Below are positions 1 to 6,167 of a stretch of 32,579 nt of DNA, one piece after another. This stretch comes from Spirochaetota bacterium. Lineage in GTDB: Bacteria > Spirochaetota > Spirochaetia > SZUA-6. The position numbers were made by a program, and so were the translations under genes. Position 1 is the stretch's first letter; each line of letters begins with the position of its first letter. The DNA lies in contig JAADHF010000135.1 in the NCBI GenBank assembly GCA_013151965.1, forward strand, positions 1-32,579, in the 5' to 3' direction. The notes beneath the pieces are model-generated. The model worked only from the letters and a program-made list of their open reading frames with translations, had not been told where the DNA came from and did not search any database.

Positions 1-80
1 ATATACAGCGATTGCTGAAAGCTGGTGTAGATGGGTTCCAGATTGATGACGAGTTCAAGGAACTCGTACCAGACGAGTGA
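1..80 (+). CDS. C-terminal end of an unrecognised protein (5' truncated)
   Basis: Reading from base 3, an open frame of 25 codons runs in from the left edge and ends at TGA 78-80. The visible tail is acidic (it ends in Val-Pro-Asp-Glu) and has no motif I recognise. The other two plus-strand frames are closed by stops within the first 50 bases, which makes this frame the plausible one. The product cannot be named from so little sequence. Confidence 0.35.
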   Translation, partial: IQRLLKAGVDGFQIDDEFKELVPDE

Positions 81-165
81 TAATTCCCATTATTGTTCGT
101 GGTTTAACACTAAATATAGTACACCGGGGAAGAACCCCGACTCCCGCCGCATTCAAAGCACTATA

Positions 166-344
166 ACTCATCTTCTACAGTAAATTCGAATTTTCAGGAT
201 AGCTCTGAAAATAAGTCTATATAATATGGAAAGTTAGAATTTAAGGTTTGGAATATTACTTAAAATGTAGTGCCAAGAGAGGATTGTCAAATTCTAATTC
301 CTTCTATTACATATATTTACGAATTTGCACTGTAGAAGATGAGT
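166..344. mobile_element. Putative MITE: 179-bp TA-flanked inverted-repeat element
   Basis: The ends are inverted repeats: ACTCATCTTCTACAGT at 166-181 and its exact complement at 329-344. The match continues inward (AAATTCG against CGAATTT) after a two-base gap. Both ends are flanked by the dinucleotide TA (164-165 and 345-346), the target duplication expected for Tc1/mariner/IS630-type transposition. The interior is AT-rich with no credible ORF. It has further nested complementarity: TTTTCAG (191-197) with CTGAAAA (205-211), and TTAGAATTT with AAATTCTAA further in. The whole element could fold as one long hairpin. It sits at the edge of a decayed ATPase gene. No transposase is present, so it would be a non-autonomous element. 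A structured RNA or bidirectional terminator is the alternative. Confidence 0.55.
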
Positions 345-346
345 TA

Positions 347-532
347 AAATAATTGTCCACAGCCGGAACACTCTTTTTCTTCCGACAAGTGATTCGTGCA
401 GCTTTTCTTTAAGCTCCATACTCTCAGAATATGAAACTAAAAACTTTTAGGGAACAGTCCTGCAACAGATTTTCTCTGTATTTCATCGATGAAGATGAAA
501 GCTCTAAGCTCTTTCCTGCCCGAATGATTCAC
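347..532 (-). pseudogene. Remnant of an AAA_14/DUF4143 ATPase (Walker B region)
   Basis: On the minus strand a GTG at 530-532 opens a frame containing Phe-Ile-Phe-Ile-Asp-Glu-Ile-Gln-Arg. This is the hallmark Walker B segment of the AAA ATPases that carry a C-terminal DUF4143 domain. It is followed by Ala-Gly-Leu-Phe and then a stop. In another frame comes Met-Glu-Leu-Lys-Glu-Lys-Leu-His-Glu-Ser-Leu-Val-Gly-Arg-Lys-Arg-Val-Phe, the strand that normally follows Walker B by about 20 residues. The remnant therefore carries a small deletion and a frameshift. Its downstream end abuts the TA-flanked inverted-repeat element. It has neither P-loop nor DUF4143 and cannot be functional. It is probably a relic of a second ATPase gene rather than part of the neighbouring one, because its order relative to the neighbour's C-terminus is wrong. 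Confidence 0.6.
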
Positions 533-1312
533 CAATGAATGACATCCGGTAAAAGCCATTTCCATACAGGTAAAATTGATATCTTTACACCATTTATTTC
601 TTCATGTTGTTCCTGATCGTATGTTAGTATAACACCCGATGATAGACTAAGTGTGCTGCATGCTTCAATAAGACCTGAGATCTCACGTTTTCTGTTTCGT
701 TCGGTCAATTCCCAGCATACCTGTAAAGCATGTGCAGGTCTTGTGCCATTCTTAATGATAAAGTCGCACTCACCTTTCCCTTTGAAGTAGTATAGATCCG
801 TTCCCCTGCGAAAAAACTCGATTGCTACAACATTTTCAAGGATACTCCCGCGGTTCCCGGAGAAAGGCTGCCCAAGGGCGGCAAAACCTGTGTCGGTTAG
901 ATAAACTTTTTTTGGATTCATAGCCCTGCTTCGGGGCGAATATGAAAATTTATCATTTGTAATAATAAAAAATGCTTCCTGCAGGTAATGAAAATAGTTT
1001 GCAATAGTACGTTTACTGCCTGCAAGGGAATTAACTTTTAGATGTTTTTCAAATTTGGAAATCGAAAAGATGCCTGAATAGGTTTCAAGAAACTCATTCA
1101 TCAATGCATCAAGAATATATCGAGCCTTAATATTATAGCGTTCTATTATGTCCCTGTAAAAAATAGTTTTATAATAACTTTTTAAAAGTTTGTTCCATTC
1201 GATATCTCTGCCTGCCGTAACCGTTTCTTGGTATTAAGGAAGGAAATTCCCATTCTTCCAGCCACTCAGCTACAATTCTAATTAAAACATCTTTATTAAT
1301 ATTGTTTATCAT
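529..1312 (-). pseudogene. Broken DUF4143-type AAA ATPase lacking its P-loop domain
   Basis: The minus-strand frame ending at 529 encodes a good DUF4143 C-terminal domain. It includes the Tyr-Leu-Thr-Asp-Thr-Gly-Phe stretch and the nuclease-like core with Glu-Cys-Asp-Phe-Ile. The same frame reads upstream past its first ATG through the typical linker (Tyr-Lys-Thr-Ile-Phe-Tyr-Arg-Asp-Ile-Ile-Glu-Arg-Tyr, about 1130-1170). The start of the gene is at 1310-1312 in another frame (Met-Ile-Asn-Asn-Ile-Asn-Lys-Asp, up to Phe-Pro-Ser-Leu-Ile-Pro-Arg). Between the two the whole AAA module with Walker A and Walker B is missing, which in intact relatives is about 150-200 residues, and the reading frame changes near 1230. 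This is an internal deletion with a frameshift, so the gene is dead or at best makes an isolated DUF4143 fragment from 1104. These ATPases are often multicopy, of uncertain function, and frequently decayed. Confidence 0.75.
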
Positions 1313-1341
1313 AGTAAACAATATTAGTAGTAATTGTTTAC
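1297..1341. promoter_or_regulatory. Overlapping perfect palindromes at the ATPase start codon
   Basis: TAATATTGTTTA (1297-1308) and TAAACAATATTA (1315-1326) form a perfect 12-bp inverted repeat with a 6-base centre. The repeat covers the ATPase pseudogene start codon (1310-1312). A second perfect inverted repeat, GTAAACAAT (1314-1322) with ATTGTTTAC (1333-1341), shares the middle half-site. Three TTGTTTAC-type half-sites in alternating orientation look like an autoregulatory operator. No binding protein is identified. Confidence 0.4.
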
Positions 1342-1629
1342 TTGCCAAGCCCATTCTTTTATCTTGTTTCAGTTTGGACGTTTTTTTCAGGACATTTTCC
1401 TACATCTTTTACATGTTATCAAGGGCAGGCTTAAGAAGGAAAACGGAACTATTAAGCAGAAGGATATACGGCTTAACTCTAAACTGGAATCTGAGCATTT
1501 AGAGATTTACAGACTATTTGGATTATCCGGTGTTCCTCTTCCCGGGAAGATACTGTCTTAAAATCAGTAGTGACCATGAAAAAATATGAAACACCGGGGA
1601 GATCTGTTAAATTTTTAGAAAGGGCTTAA
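1342..1629. other. Stretch without a recognised gene
   Basis: Between the ATPase pseudogene and the class II aldolase gene there is no recognised coding region. A 75-codon plus-strand frame (1334-1561) has a lysine- and glutamate-rich second half that looks slightly protein-like. It has no clear ribosome-binding site and no motif I know. It could be a gene fragment like its neighbours. No terminator for the minus-strand aldolase gene is obvious here. Confidence 0.3.
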
Positions 1630-2328
1630 TTAATTCGACTGTATCTTATCGAGCACGGCCTTTACGATAACCTCTATAAGTTTTCTCTCCGTATCTCCTG
1701 CGGATTGTATGTCAGATACCAGTTCGGAGAGCTGAGATTCGGACAGTCCGCGCCTGCTGCCCAGGATCTCCGTGTACAGAGTGATCTTTGCAGCTGCTTC
1801 CAGTACTTCGATGCGGTCGAAAGCCTCTAACATCGTTTTTCCGACGGCAAGCACCCCGTGGTTGGCTATAAGAATGGTGTTACTATTAACAGCCGCGCCT
1901 GCAACAAGTTCCGCAAGCTCATAACTACCCTGCAGAGCATAAGGAGTATATGAAGGTTTTCCTATAATTGCTGCGGATTCCGCGATAAGGGCAGTATCTA
2001 TTTTTTTCTCCGTAGCAGTAAAACTGCTTGCGGTAACAGGATGCGCATGAACAATGGCTTTAATATCCGGCCGCTTTTCATAAACAGCCATATGCATCTT
2101 TGTTTCCACACTCGGTTTAAGGTTCGGAGTAAGGTTTTTCCCGTCAAGGGTAACAATCCCTATCTCTTCCGCTTTAATTCTTCCCTTGTCGAACCCCGAA
2201 GGAGTTATGCATATAGTACTGCTGTTCACTTTTAAGCTTACATTTCCGCCGGAACATGTGGTGAGGTTTTTATCATACAGACGCCGCATAAAGTAGGCGG
2301 CCTCTTCCCGCTCCGCTTCATATTCCAT
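1630..2328 (-). CDS. Class II aldolase/adducin family protein (fuculose-phosphate aldolase-like)
   Basis: This 232-residue protein has the family hallmarks in order: Ser-Gly-Gly-Asn-Val-Ser at 26-31 (phosphate binding), Thr-Pro-Ser-Gly at 42-45, Glu75 in Pro-Ser-Val-Glu-Thr (the position of the catalytic glutamate), His94-Ala-His96-Pro, and Asn-His157-Gly. The three histidines match the zinc ligands of L-fuculose-1-phosphate aldolase and L-ribulose-5-phosphate 4-epimerase. The likely role is zinc-dependent cleavage of a ketose or sugar-acid phosphate in the cytoplasm, but the substrate cannot be told from motifs. It is the last gene of a LemA-TPM-TPM operon, only 5 bases after the preceding stop, although it has no evident functional tie to those proteins. 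The C-terminal tail after about residue 190 is longer than in the minimal enzymes. The family call is secure; the substrate is unknown. Confidence 0.88.
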   Translation of the reverse strand: MEYEAEREEAAYFMRRLYDKNLTTCSGGNVSLKVNSSTICITPSGFDKGRIKAEEIGIVTLDGKNLTPNLKPSVETKMHMAVYEKRPDIKAIVHAHPVTASSFTATEKKIDTALIAESAAIIGKPSYTPYALQGSYELAELVAGAAVNSNTILIANHGVLAVGKTMLEAFDRIEVLEAAAKITLYTEILGSRRGLSESQLSELVSDIQSAGDTERKLIEVIVKAVLDKIQSN

Positions 2329-2333
2329 ATCTT

Positions 2334-2999
2334 TTATTCTTTTTCTACAATAAGATTGTCAAGTTCATTCGTATCATCGGACTTAATCGGGAAATTTTTC
2401 TGCACAAGCTCGCCGCATTTCTTTACCGCTCTGCAGATTCCATCGGCCTGTTTATGTTCCTTTATACTGCTCACAACAATATCAACAACTTCCTGCCAAA
2501 CATCCGGATTTACCTTTGCATTTATGCCCTCGTCGGCAAGTACGTATGCGAGTCTCTCGAATACCGAGATATATATAAGTATTCCCGTTCTGTCCCTTGT
2601 ATGCTGCAGCCCTTCCCTGTAAAAAGATGTAAGGGCGGCTTCCGTCACTTCTTCTTCCATTTCCGATTTTGTAATAAGAAGCCGTTTTAAAAACAGGACG
2701 TTCCTTACAAGCGCATAAAAGATGACAAAAGCAACTGAAAAAACCGCAGGAAAAATCCACAGGTCCCAGACAGTAACACCTCCCCAGGATTTTTTTACAG
2801 CAGCAATCAGAGTCACCACAACGGCGGTTAAAAGGCTCAAGATTAAACTTCCGATCATCTCTGCCATGGGGTAGTGGTAACTTGCAGTAACAATCATAGG
2901 CACTATTTCCCCGGAAGTTGTTTTTTCCGCCTCAGCAACACAATTTCGAACCTTATCTCTGTCTTTTTTTGATAGGAATTTATCCGTCAAATCTCTCAT
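2334..2999 (-). CDS. TPM-domain membrane protein
   Basis: This 221-residue protein starts with a short helical segment containing Thr-Thr-Ser-Gly-Glu-Ile-Val-Pro. That pattern is typical of the TPM fold (compare Thr-Asp-Ser-Thr-Gln-Ile-Val in the upstream gene). Two hydrophobic segments follow at about 48-67 and 82-103. A longer soluble part then holds a Thr-Gly-Ile-Leu-Ile-Tyr-Ile-Ser strand and an Asp-Glu-Gly-Ile-Asn motif, which match the second half of the TPM domain. The domain is thus split by a membrane hairpin, a known arrangement for the smaller partner in LemA/TPM clusters. It has no glycine-rich tail. It lies 40 bases after the first TPM gene and 5 bases before the aldolase gene. 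Its exact role is unknown; TPM proteins are linked to membrane-protein repair and stress. Confidence 0.78.
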   Translation of the reverse strand: MRDLTDKFLSKKDRDKVRNCVAEAEKTTSGEIVPMIVTASYHYPMAEMIGSLILSLLTAVVVTLIAAVKKSWGGVTVWDLWIFPAVFSVAFVIFYALVRNVLFLKRLLITKSEMEEEVTEAALTSFYREGLQHTRDRTGILIYISVFERLAYVLADEGINAKVNPDVWQEVVDIVVSSIKEHKQADGICRAVKKCGELVQKNFPIKSDDTNELDNLIVEKE

Positions 3000-3039
3000 T
3001 TTTTTAATCCTCTGTTATTTTATACATGTTTCCCTGTAT

Positions 3040-3930
3040 CTACCAGCCGCCGGAAGCACCGCCGCCTCCGAAACCGCCTCCCCCACCGGAAAAACCTCCT
3101 CCTCCGAAGCCGCCTCCGGAAAAGCCTCCTCCTCCGAAACCGCCCCCGATAAAGCCTCCTCCCCTCCCGTGGGACGAGAAGAATATGCCCGGGAGAAACA
3201 ATCCGCCTAAGAATCCGAAAGGTATCATTCCGAGAAGCAGGAGCCCCCCGAAAGGAAGCATAAACAACCCGATCAATGGTAAGGAAACAGCGCCGAGGGC
3301 TGCTCCCCAGATTCTCCTCTTCGGGCTGATCATTGCAATAATTATGATCAATATAAGGAAAGGAAAGAACTTCTCACCGGATGATTCTTTTCCCGAACTC
3401 GCAGGTTTGCCTGTTGCCTTGTACTCACCCTTAACCACCTGAACAATCGCATTGACTCCCTGAATAAAACCTGCATCGAAATTTCCCGCTTTAAAGGCCG
3501 GCACAATGTCATAATCCACAATCCTGCCTGAAAGGAGGTCGGTAAGAACGCCCTCCAGCCCGTAACCCACCTCTATTCTTACTTTTCTGTCGGCTTTGGA
3601 AACGAGAAACAGTACGCCGTTATCCACGCCCTTCTGTCCTATTTTCCATTTGTCCACAACTTTAATGGAAAATTGCTCTAAGTTTTCACCCTCCAGTGAT
3701 GGTATCGTCAGAATTACAATTTGAGTAGAATCCGTATCTTCTATCGCTTTTAGTTTCTCATTCAGCTGCTGTTTAACGGCAGGAGAAATCATATTTGCAT
3801 AATCATTAATCCTTCCCTCAAGTTTCGGAACATCGAGTGCAGAAAGGAGAGAACCTGCAGCTAAAAAGATAAACAGCCCGAGAATAAGTCCCCGGAACGG
3901 TAATCTTAACTTTGTTTTTATTTCTTTCAT
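3040..3930 (-). CDS. Secreted/membrane TPM-domain protein with glycine-rich tail (YgcG-like)
   Basis: This is a 296-residue protein. The first 32 residues form a signal peptide or anchor. A TPM domain follows (about 33-165), with Ile-Asn-Asp-Tyr-Ala-Asn-Met-Ile, the Thr-Gln-Ile-Val-Ile-Leu-Thr strand, Asp-Asn-Gly-Val-Leu-Phe-Leu-Val and Arg-Ile-Glu-Val-Gly-Tyr-Gly-Leu-Glu. Two hydrophobic segments (about 190-208 and 212-250) precede a tail of Gly-Gly-Gly-Phe repeats. This is the classic YgcG layout: an extracytoplasmic TPM domain anchored in the membrane with a disordered Gly/Phe tail. It lies 32 bases after lemA, and lemA and ygcG-type genes are commonly paired. The glycine repeats produce a proline-rich open frame on the other strand, which is not a gene. 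The enzymatic activity of the family is not settled. Confidence 0.88.
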   Translation of the reverse strand: MKEIKTKLRLPFRGLILGLFIFLAAGSLLSALDVPKLEGRINDYANMISPAVKQQLNEKLKAIEDTDSTQIVILTIPSLEGENLEQFSIKVVDKWKIGQKGVDNGVLFLVSKADRKVRIEVGYGLEGVLTDLLSGRIVDYDIVPAFKAGNFDAGFIQGVNAIVQVVKGEYKATGKPASSGKESSGEKFFPFLILIIIIAMISPKRRIWGAALGAVSLPLIGLFMLPFGGLLLLGMIPFGFLGGLFLPGIFFSSHGRGGGFIGGGFGGGGFSGGGFGGGGFSGGGGGFGGGGASGGW

Positions 3931-3962
3931 TTTATACCACCACTTTAAATTTAGATACTTAA

Positions 3963-4550
3963 TTAAAACTTAACCTTCGGAACTGCCTTTGCAGATTCAC
4001 TCGCCTTAAAATATTCTTTCCGCTCGAGATGCAGCATAAGACTGTTTGTAATCGAATTGGGGAATTTTCTTATGGAAAAGTTAAACCTCTCCACAGCGGC
4101 ATTGTACCGCTGCCGGGCCACACTTATTCTATTTTCCGTACCCTCCAGCTGATTCTGTAAATCCAGGAAATTCTGGTTGGCTTTTAGATTCGGATACTTC
4201 TCCACAACTACCATTAATCTGGAAAGTGCGGAAGAAAGGGAACCCTGTAATTGCTGAAACTTCTTCATAGCTGCAGGATCTTTAAGCATAGCAGGCGAAA
4301 TCTGGAAAGAAGTCGCCTTTGCACGGGCTTCCACAACCGCCTGCAATGTTTCCTTCTCATGGGATGCATATCCCTTTACAACCGCCACAAGATTAGGAAT
4401 AAGGTCTGCCCTTCTCTGCAGCTGCGACTCTAAGTCTCCCCATGCCTTGTTTACAGACTCCTCGTTCTGCTGCATGGTGTTGTACCCGCATCCTGTAAAT
4501 GCAAGAACAACAGCCATTAAAATTAGATATTTATAGATTGATTTCTTCAT
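3963..4550 (-). CDS. lemA: LemA family lipoprotein
   Basis: This protein of about 195 residues has a lipoprotein signal (hydrophobic stretch ending Ala-Phe-Thr-Gly-Cys). The long helical LemA domain follows, with [21 protein letters not shown], the strongly conserved family signature. Further conserved points are the Glu-Lys-Tyr-Pro-Asn-Leu-Lys-Ala block and the Tyr-Asn-Ala-Ala-Val region near the end. I place the start at the ATG at 4548-4550 because GGAGGAGATA lies directly before it. The in-frame ATG 18 bases upstream would put this ribosome-binding site inside the gene. It is the first gene of the operon with the two TPM proteins and the aldolase. Its function is poorly known; it is probably a membrane-anchored coiled scaffold working with the TPM proteins. 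Confidence 0.9.
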   Translation of the reverse strand: MKKSIYKYLILMAVVLAFTGCGYNTMQQNEESVNKAWGDLESQLQRRADLIPNLVAVVKGYASHEKETLQAVVEARAKATSFQISPAMLKDPAAMKKFQQLQGSLSSALSRLMVVVEKYPNLKANQNFLDLQNQLEGTENRISVARQRYNAAVERFNFSIRKFPNSITNSLMLHLERKEYFKASESAKAVPKVKF

Positions 4551-4582
4551 TATCTCCTCCGCTTTCATTACACTATCTACTT

Positions 4583-4611
4583 AATGTAAAAAATAAACAT
4601 GGAGCTTTCAA
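4583..4611 (-). promoter_or_regulatory. Probable sigma-70-type promoter of the lemA operon
   Basis: On the minus strand TTGAAA (complement of 4606-4611) is followed after 17 bases by TACATT (complement of 4583-4588), about 33 bases upstream of the lemA start. Both hexamers are near consensus with ideal spacing. This is a prediction from pattern alone. Confidence 0.4.
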
Positions 4612-4655
4612 GGTTATTTTTTAATGACTGCTAAAAAAGCGGATTAATTTATTAT

Positions 4656-4790
4656 TTATTCAAGCGCCTTCAGGATTCTGTCCGGTGTTGCGGGAATAGA
4701 AGTTATCCGGATATCGAGAGCATCATGAAGCGCGCTGACACCGCAGGCGCTATGGGCGGGCCGGGTAGACTGGGATTTAGTTTCCCGTTT
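4656..4790 (-). pseudogene. C-terminal relic of a xanthine dehydrogenase-type molybdopterin subunit
   Basis: On the minus strand, ending at TAA 4656-4658, the sequence reads His-Asp-Ala-Leu-Asp-Ile-Arg-Ile-Thr-Ser-Ile-Pro-Ala-Thr-Pro-Asp-Arg-Ile-Leu-Lys-Ala-Leu-Glu. This closely fits the C-terminus of xanthine dehydrogenase/aldehyde oxidoreductase large subunits. The preceding Gly-Pro-Pro-Ile-Ala-Pro-Ala-Val, also expected there, lies in a different frame. Removing a duplicated CG in GCGCG near 4735 would rejoin the two. Upstream of about 4790 the similarity fades and stops appear. The body of the roughly 700-residue gene is gone, so this is a relic. Confidence 0.6.
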
Positions 4791-5085
4791 GACATCCTTA
4801 GTACAGCCTTCCCCAAGTCTCTGTTAGCCGGTACATTCTCGCAAGGATTAACTTCCCCGGGTCCGAACCTGGGCAGTCAAGTTTTTGGGCCCATGTTTGC
4901 AGGGTTGTTTGCAGGGTTTATGACCGTTTTTAAACTGACAGTCGGGTTTAACTGCAGCTTTGGTTTGTAACTTTTCGGCATGGTCCGATTCTGACATATC
5001 AAAAATACCTAAAACAGATTTCGGGGCTTGATCGTTTAACTTAACGATCTTGAAATATCTCTTTTGCAAATTTATTAAAGTGCAA
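4791..5085. other. Intergenic stretch without a recognised gene
   Basis: Both strands carry short open frames (4725-4970 plus, 4848-5102 minus), but none shows a recognised motif or a good ribosome-binding site. The minus strand has Asn-Pro-Ala-Asn-type repeats from the direct repeat TTTGCAGGG (two copies around 4896-4918). The stretch may be further debris of the molybdenum-enzyme gene. Confidence 0.3.
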
Positions 5086-5089
5086 AAAC

Positions 5090-5151
5090 TTGACAAAACC
5101 ATACTTTACATATACTTTGTATAACAGAGTTACTTTGCAACACAAAGTAAC
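5090..5151 (+). promoter_or_regulatory. Promoter and palindromic operator of the RND operon
   Basis: TTGACA at 5090-5095 is a consensus -35 box, with TATACT (5111-5116) or TACTTT (5113-5118) as possible -10. Directly downstream GTTACTTTG (5129-5137) and CAAAGTAAC (5143-5151) form a perfect 9-bp inverted repeat around CAACA. Further copies of the half-site (ACTTTA near 5103, ACTTTG near 5114) overlap the promoter itself. The arrangement fits repression by the small winged-helix regulator encoded third in the operon. That link is an inference. Confidence 0.5.
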
Positions 5152-5225
5152 AGAAAAAAAGACAATACCGAAGACCGGGATATAGGAACATATAAATAGA
5201 AGAATACAGAGGAGTTAACCGGAAT

Positions 5226-5531
5226 ATGAATGATAACGATATCGATACTGCAAAATACCTGGAGGACATAAGGACAATAAAGGAACTTTTACTGAAAACG
5301 GAGGATCAACCTGTCTATGAAAACTGGGCATTCTATGCCTGGGGTATTCTGATAATATCCGCCGGTATAGTTCATTACTTTGCAGAAGCTGCCTACAAGT
5401 TAGGAACGGGAGAACTTTTCCTTAAAATATGGCTCCCGGCAATCTTTATAGGAGGGATTTATAGAGATCGTTTCGCTGATCAGAAACCTGGGAAAAAACT
5501 CCTTAACGATTTTCTCAAAAACAATTTTTAA
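5226..5531 (+). CDS. Membrane protein, N-terminal part (probably frameshifted)
   Basis: This 101-residue frame has a GAGGAG ribosome-binding site at 5210-5215. It begins with a soluble acidic helix (Asp-Ile-Arg-Thr-Ile-Lys-Glu-Leu-Leu-Leu-Lys-Thr) and then two membrane segments (about 32-52 and 64-82). Small membrane proteins with this start are common next to winged-helix regulators. The frame ends soon after the run GGGAAAAAACTCC (5490-5502). If one A of that run is removed, translation continues in the frame of the next ORF through Phe-Lys-Leu-Tyr-Leu-Ser-Met, giving one protein of about 211 residues with six membrane segments. I therefore think this and the next entry are one gene split by a single-base insertion or a sequencing error. 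Function unknown; probably a sensor or partner for the regulator. Confidence 0.6.
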   Translation: MNDNDIDTAKYLEDIRTIKELLLKTEDQPVYENWAFYAWGILIISAGIVHYFAEAAYKLGTGELFLKIWLPAIFIGGIYRDRFADQKPGKKLLNDFLKNNF

Positions 5532-5544
5532 GCTCTACTTAAGC

Positions 5545-5859
5545 ATGATCGGCCAGACAATCGTCTTTATCTCCCTTATACTTCTGATTATAAAACTAAA
5601 CGGAGTTCAGTACCTTCCCGTTATATTCCTGCTTATTACGGCTGGCTGGTATTTCATCCTCGCCCTGTCCGCATATACCCAGCTCTTTTTTCATGCATTC
5701 GCATTTATTATAATTGCCTTCAGTTTCTACATCTTAAATATAGACCACAGAGTAATGGTTCCGGTAGTCAGTACAATCATAGGTATTTCATCTTTAACCG
5801 TTGCATTTACAACAACATACAAAAAGAGTCAATCGAGCCGCACAGACAGAGCCGGATGA
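5545..5859 (+). CDS. Membrane protein, C-terminal part (probably frameshifted)
   Basis: This 104-residue frame consists almost wholly of four hydrophobic segments (about 3-18, 24-44, 47-65 and 70-90) followed by a short basic tail. There is no ribosome-binding site before its ATG at 5545, and the open frame extends upstream without a stop past 5491. This supports it being the continuation of the preceding frame rather than a separate gene. Its stop overlaps the start of the winged-helix regulator (ATGA at 5856-5859), which implies translational coupling. It could also be an independent coupled gene if the upstream frameshift is real and tolerated. Confidence 0.55.
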   Translation: MIGQTIVFISLILLIIKLNGVQYLPVIFLLITAGWYFILALSAYTQLFFHAFAFIIIAFSFYILNIDHRVMVPVVSTIIGISSLTVAFTTTYKKSQSSRTDRAG

Positions 5860-6167
5860 ACAGCAACAGATTATACACACAGTTCGACCCTGTTTTTTTT
5901 GAGAAAACAAGACTTTCCATGCTTACAATTTTACAGAACGAGGGCACGGTTTCCTTTAACCGTTTCAAGAAACTTTTGGGGGGCACGGACGGATCTATAT
6001 ACAGCCATGTGCAGAAACTCATAAACGCAGGTTATATAAAACAGAAAAAGGGTATCGTCAGGGACAGGATACAAACCGAATATTCACTTACAGATAAGGG
6101 GAAAAAAATTTTCAAGGAATATCTGAGCTTCCTTAATCAGATCTTTAAAAACAATGGAGGGAGTTAA
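5856..6167 (+). CDS. Winged-helix transcriptional regulator (HTH_34/ArsR-MarR-like)
   Basis: This 103-residue protein has a compact winged helix-turn-helix. Helices run about 15-65, with Ser-Phe-Asn-Arg-Phe-Lys-Lys-Leu-Leu-Gly and the recognition helix Asp-Gly-Ser-Ile-Tyr-Ser-His-Val-Gln-Lys-Leu-Ile. The wing follows (Gly-Tyr-Ile-Lys-Gln-Lys-Lys-Gly then Gln-Thr-Glu-Tyr-Ser-Leu-Thr-Asp-Lys-Gly-Lys). This matches the small single-domain regulators of the HTH_34 type. It overlaps its neighbours at both ends (ATGA upstream, TAATG downstream). It lies inside the operon behind a palindromic site, so it most likely autoregulates the membrane protein-RND operon. No ligand-binding domain is present; the adjacent membrane protein may supply the signal. 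Confidence 0.85.
   Translation: MNSNRLYTQFDPVFFEKTRLSMLTILQNEGTVSFNRFKKLLGGTDGSIYSHVQKLINAGYIKQKKGIVRDRIQTEYSLTDKGKKIFKEYLSFLNQIFKNNGGS

Noticed and set aside
3026..3442. Plus-strand frame rich in Pro-Pro-Pro-Lys
   Set aside because: It is the exact antisense of the Gly/Phe-rich tail of the TPM protein, so its proline richness is a codon artefact.
4725..4970. 81-codon plus-strand frame rich in Gly and Phe
   Set aside because: No ribosome-binding site or known motif; it overlaps the antisense molybdenum-hydroxylase relic, which explains part of its bias.
4848..5102. 84-codon minus-strand frame with several cysteines
   Set aside because: The cysteines are not in a recognised metal-binding pattern, the start has no Shine-Dalgarno sequence, and it runs into the promoter region of the RND operon.
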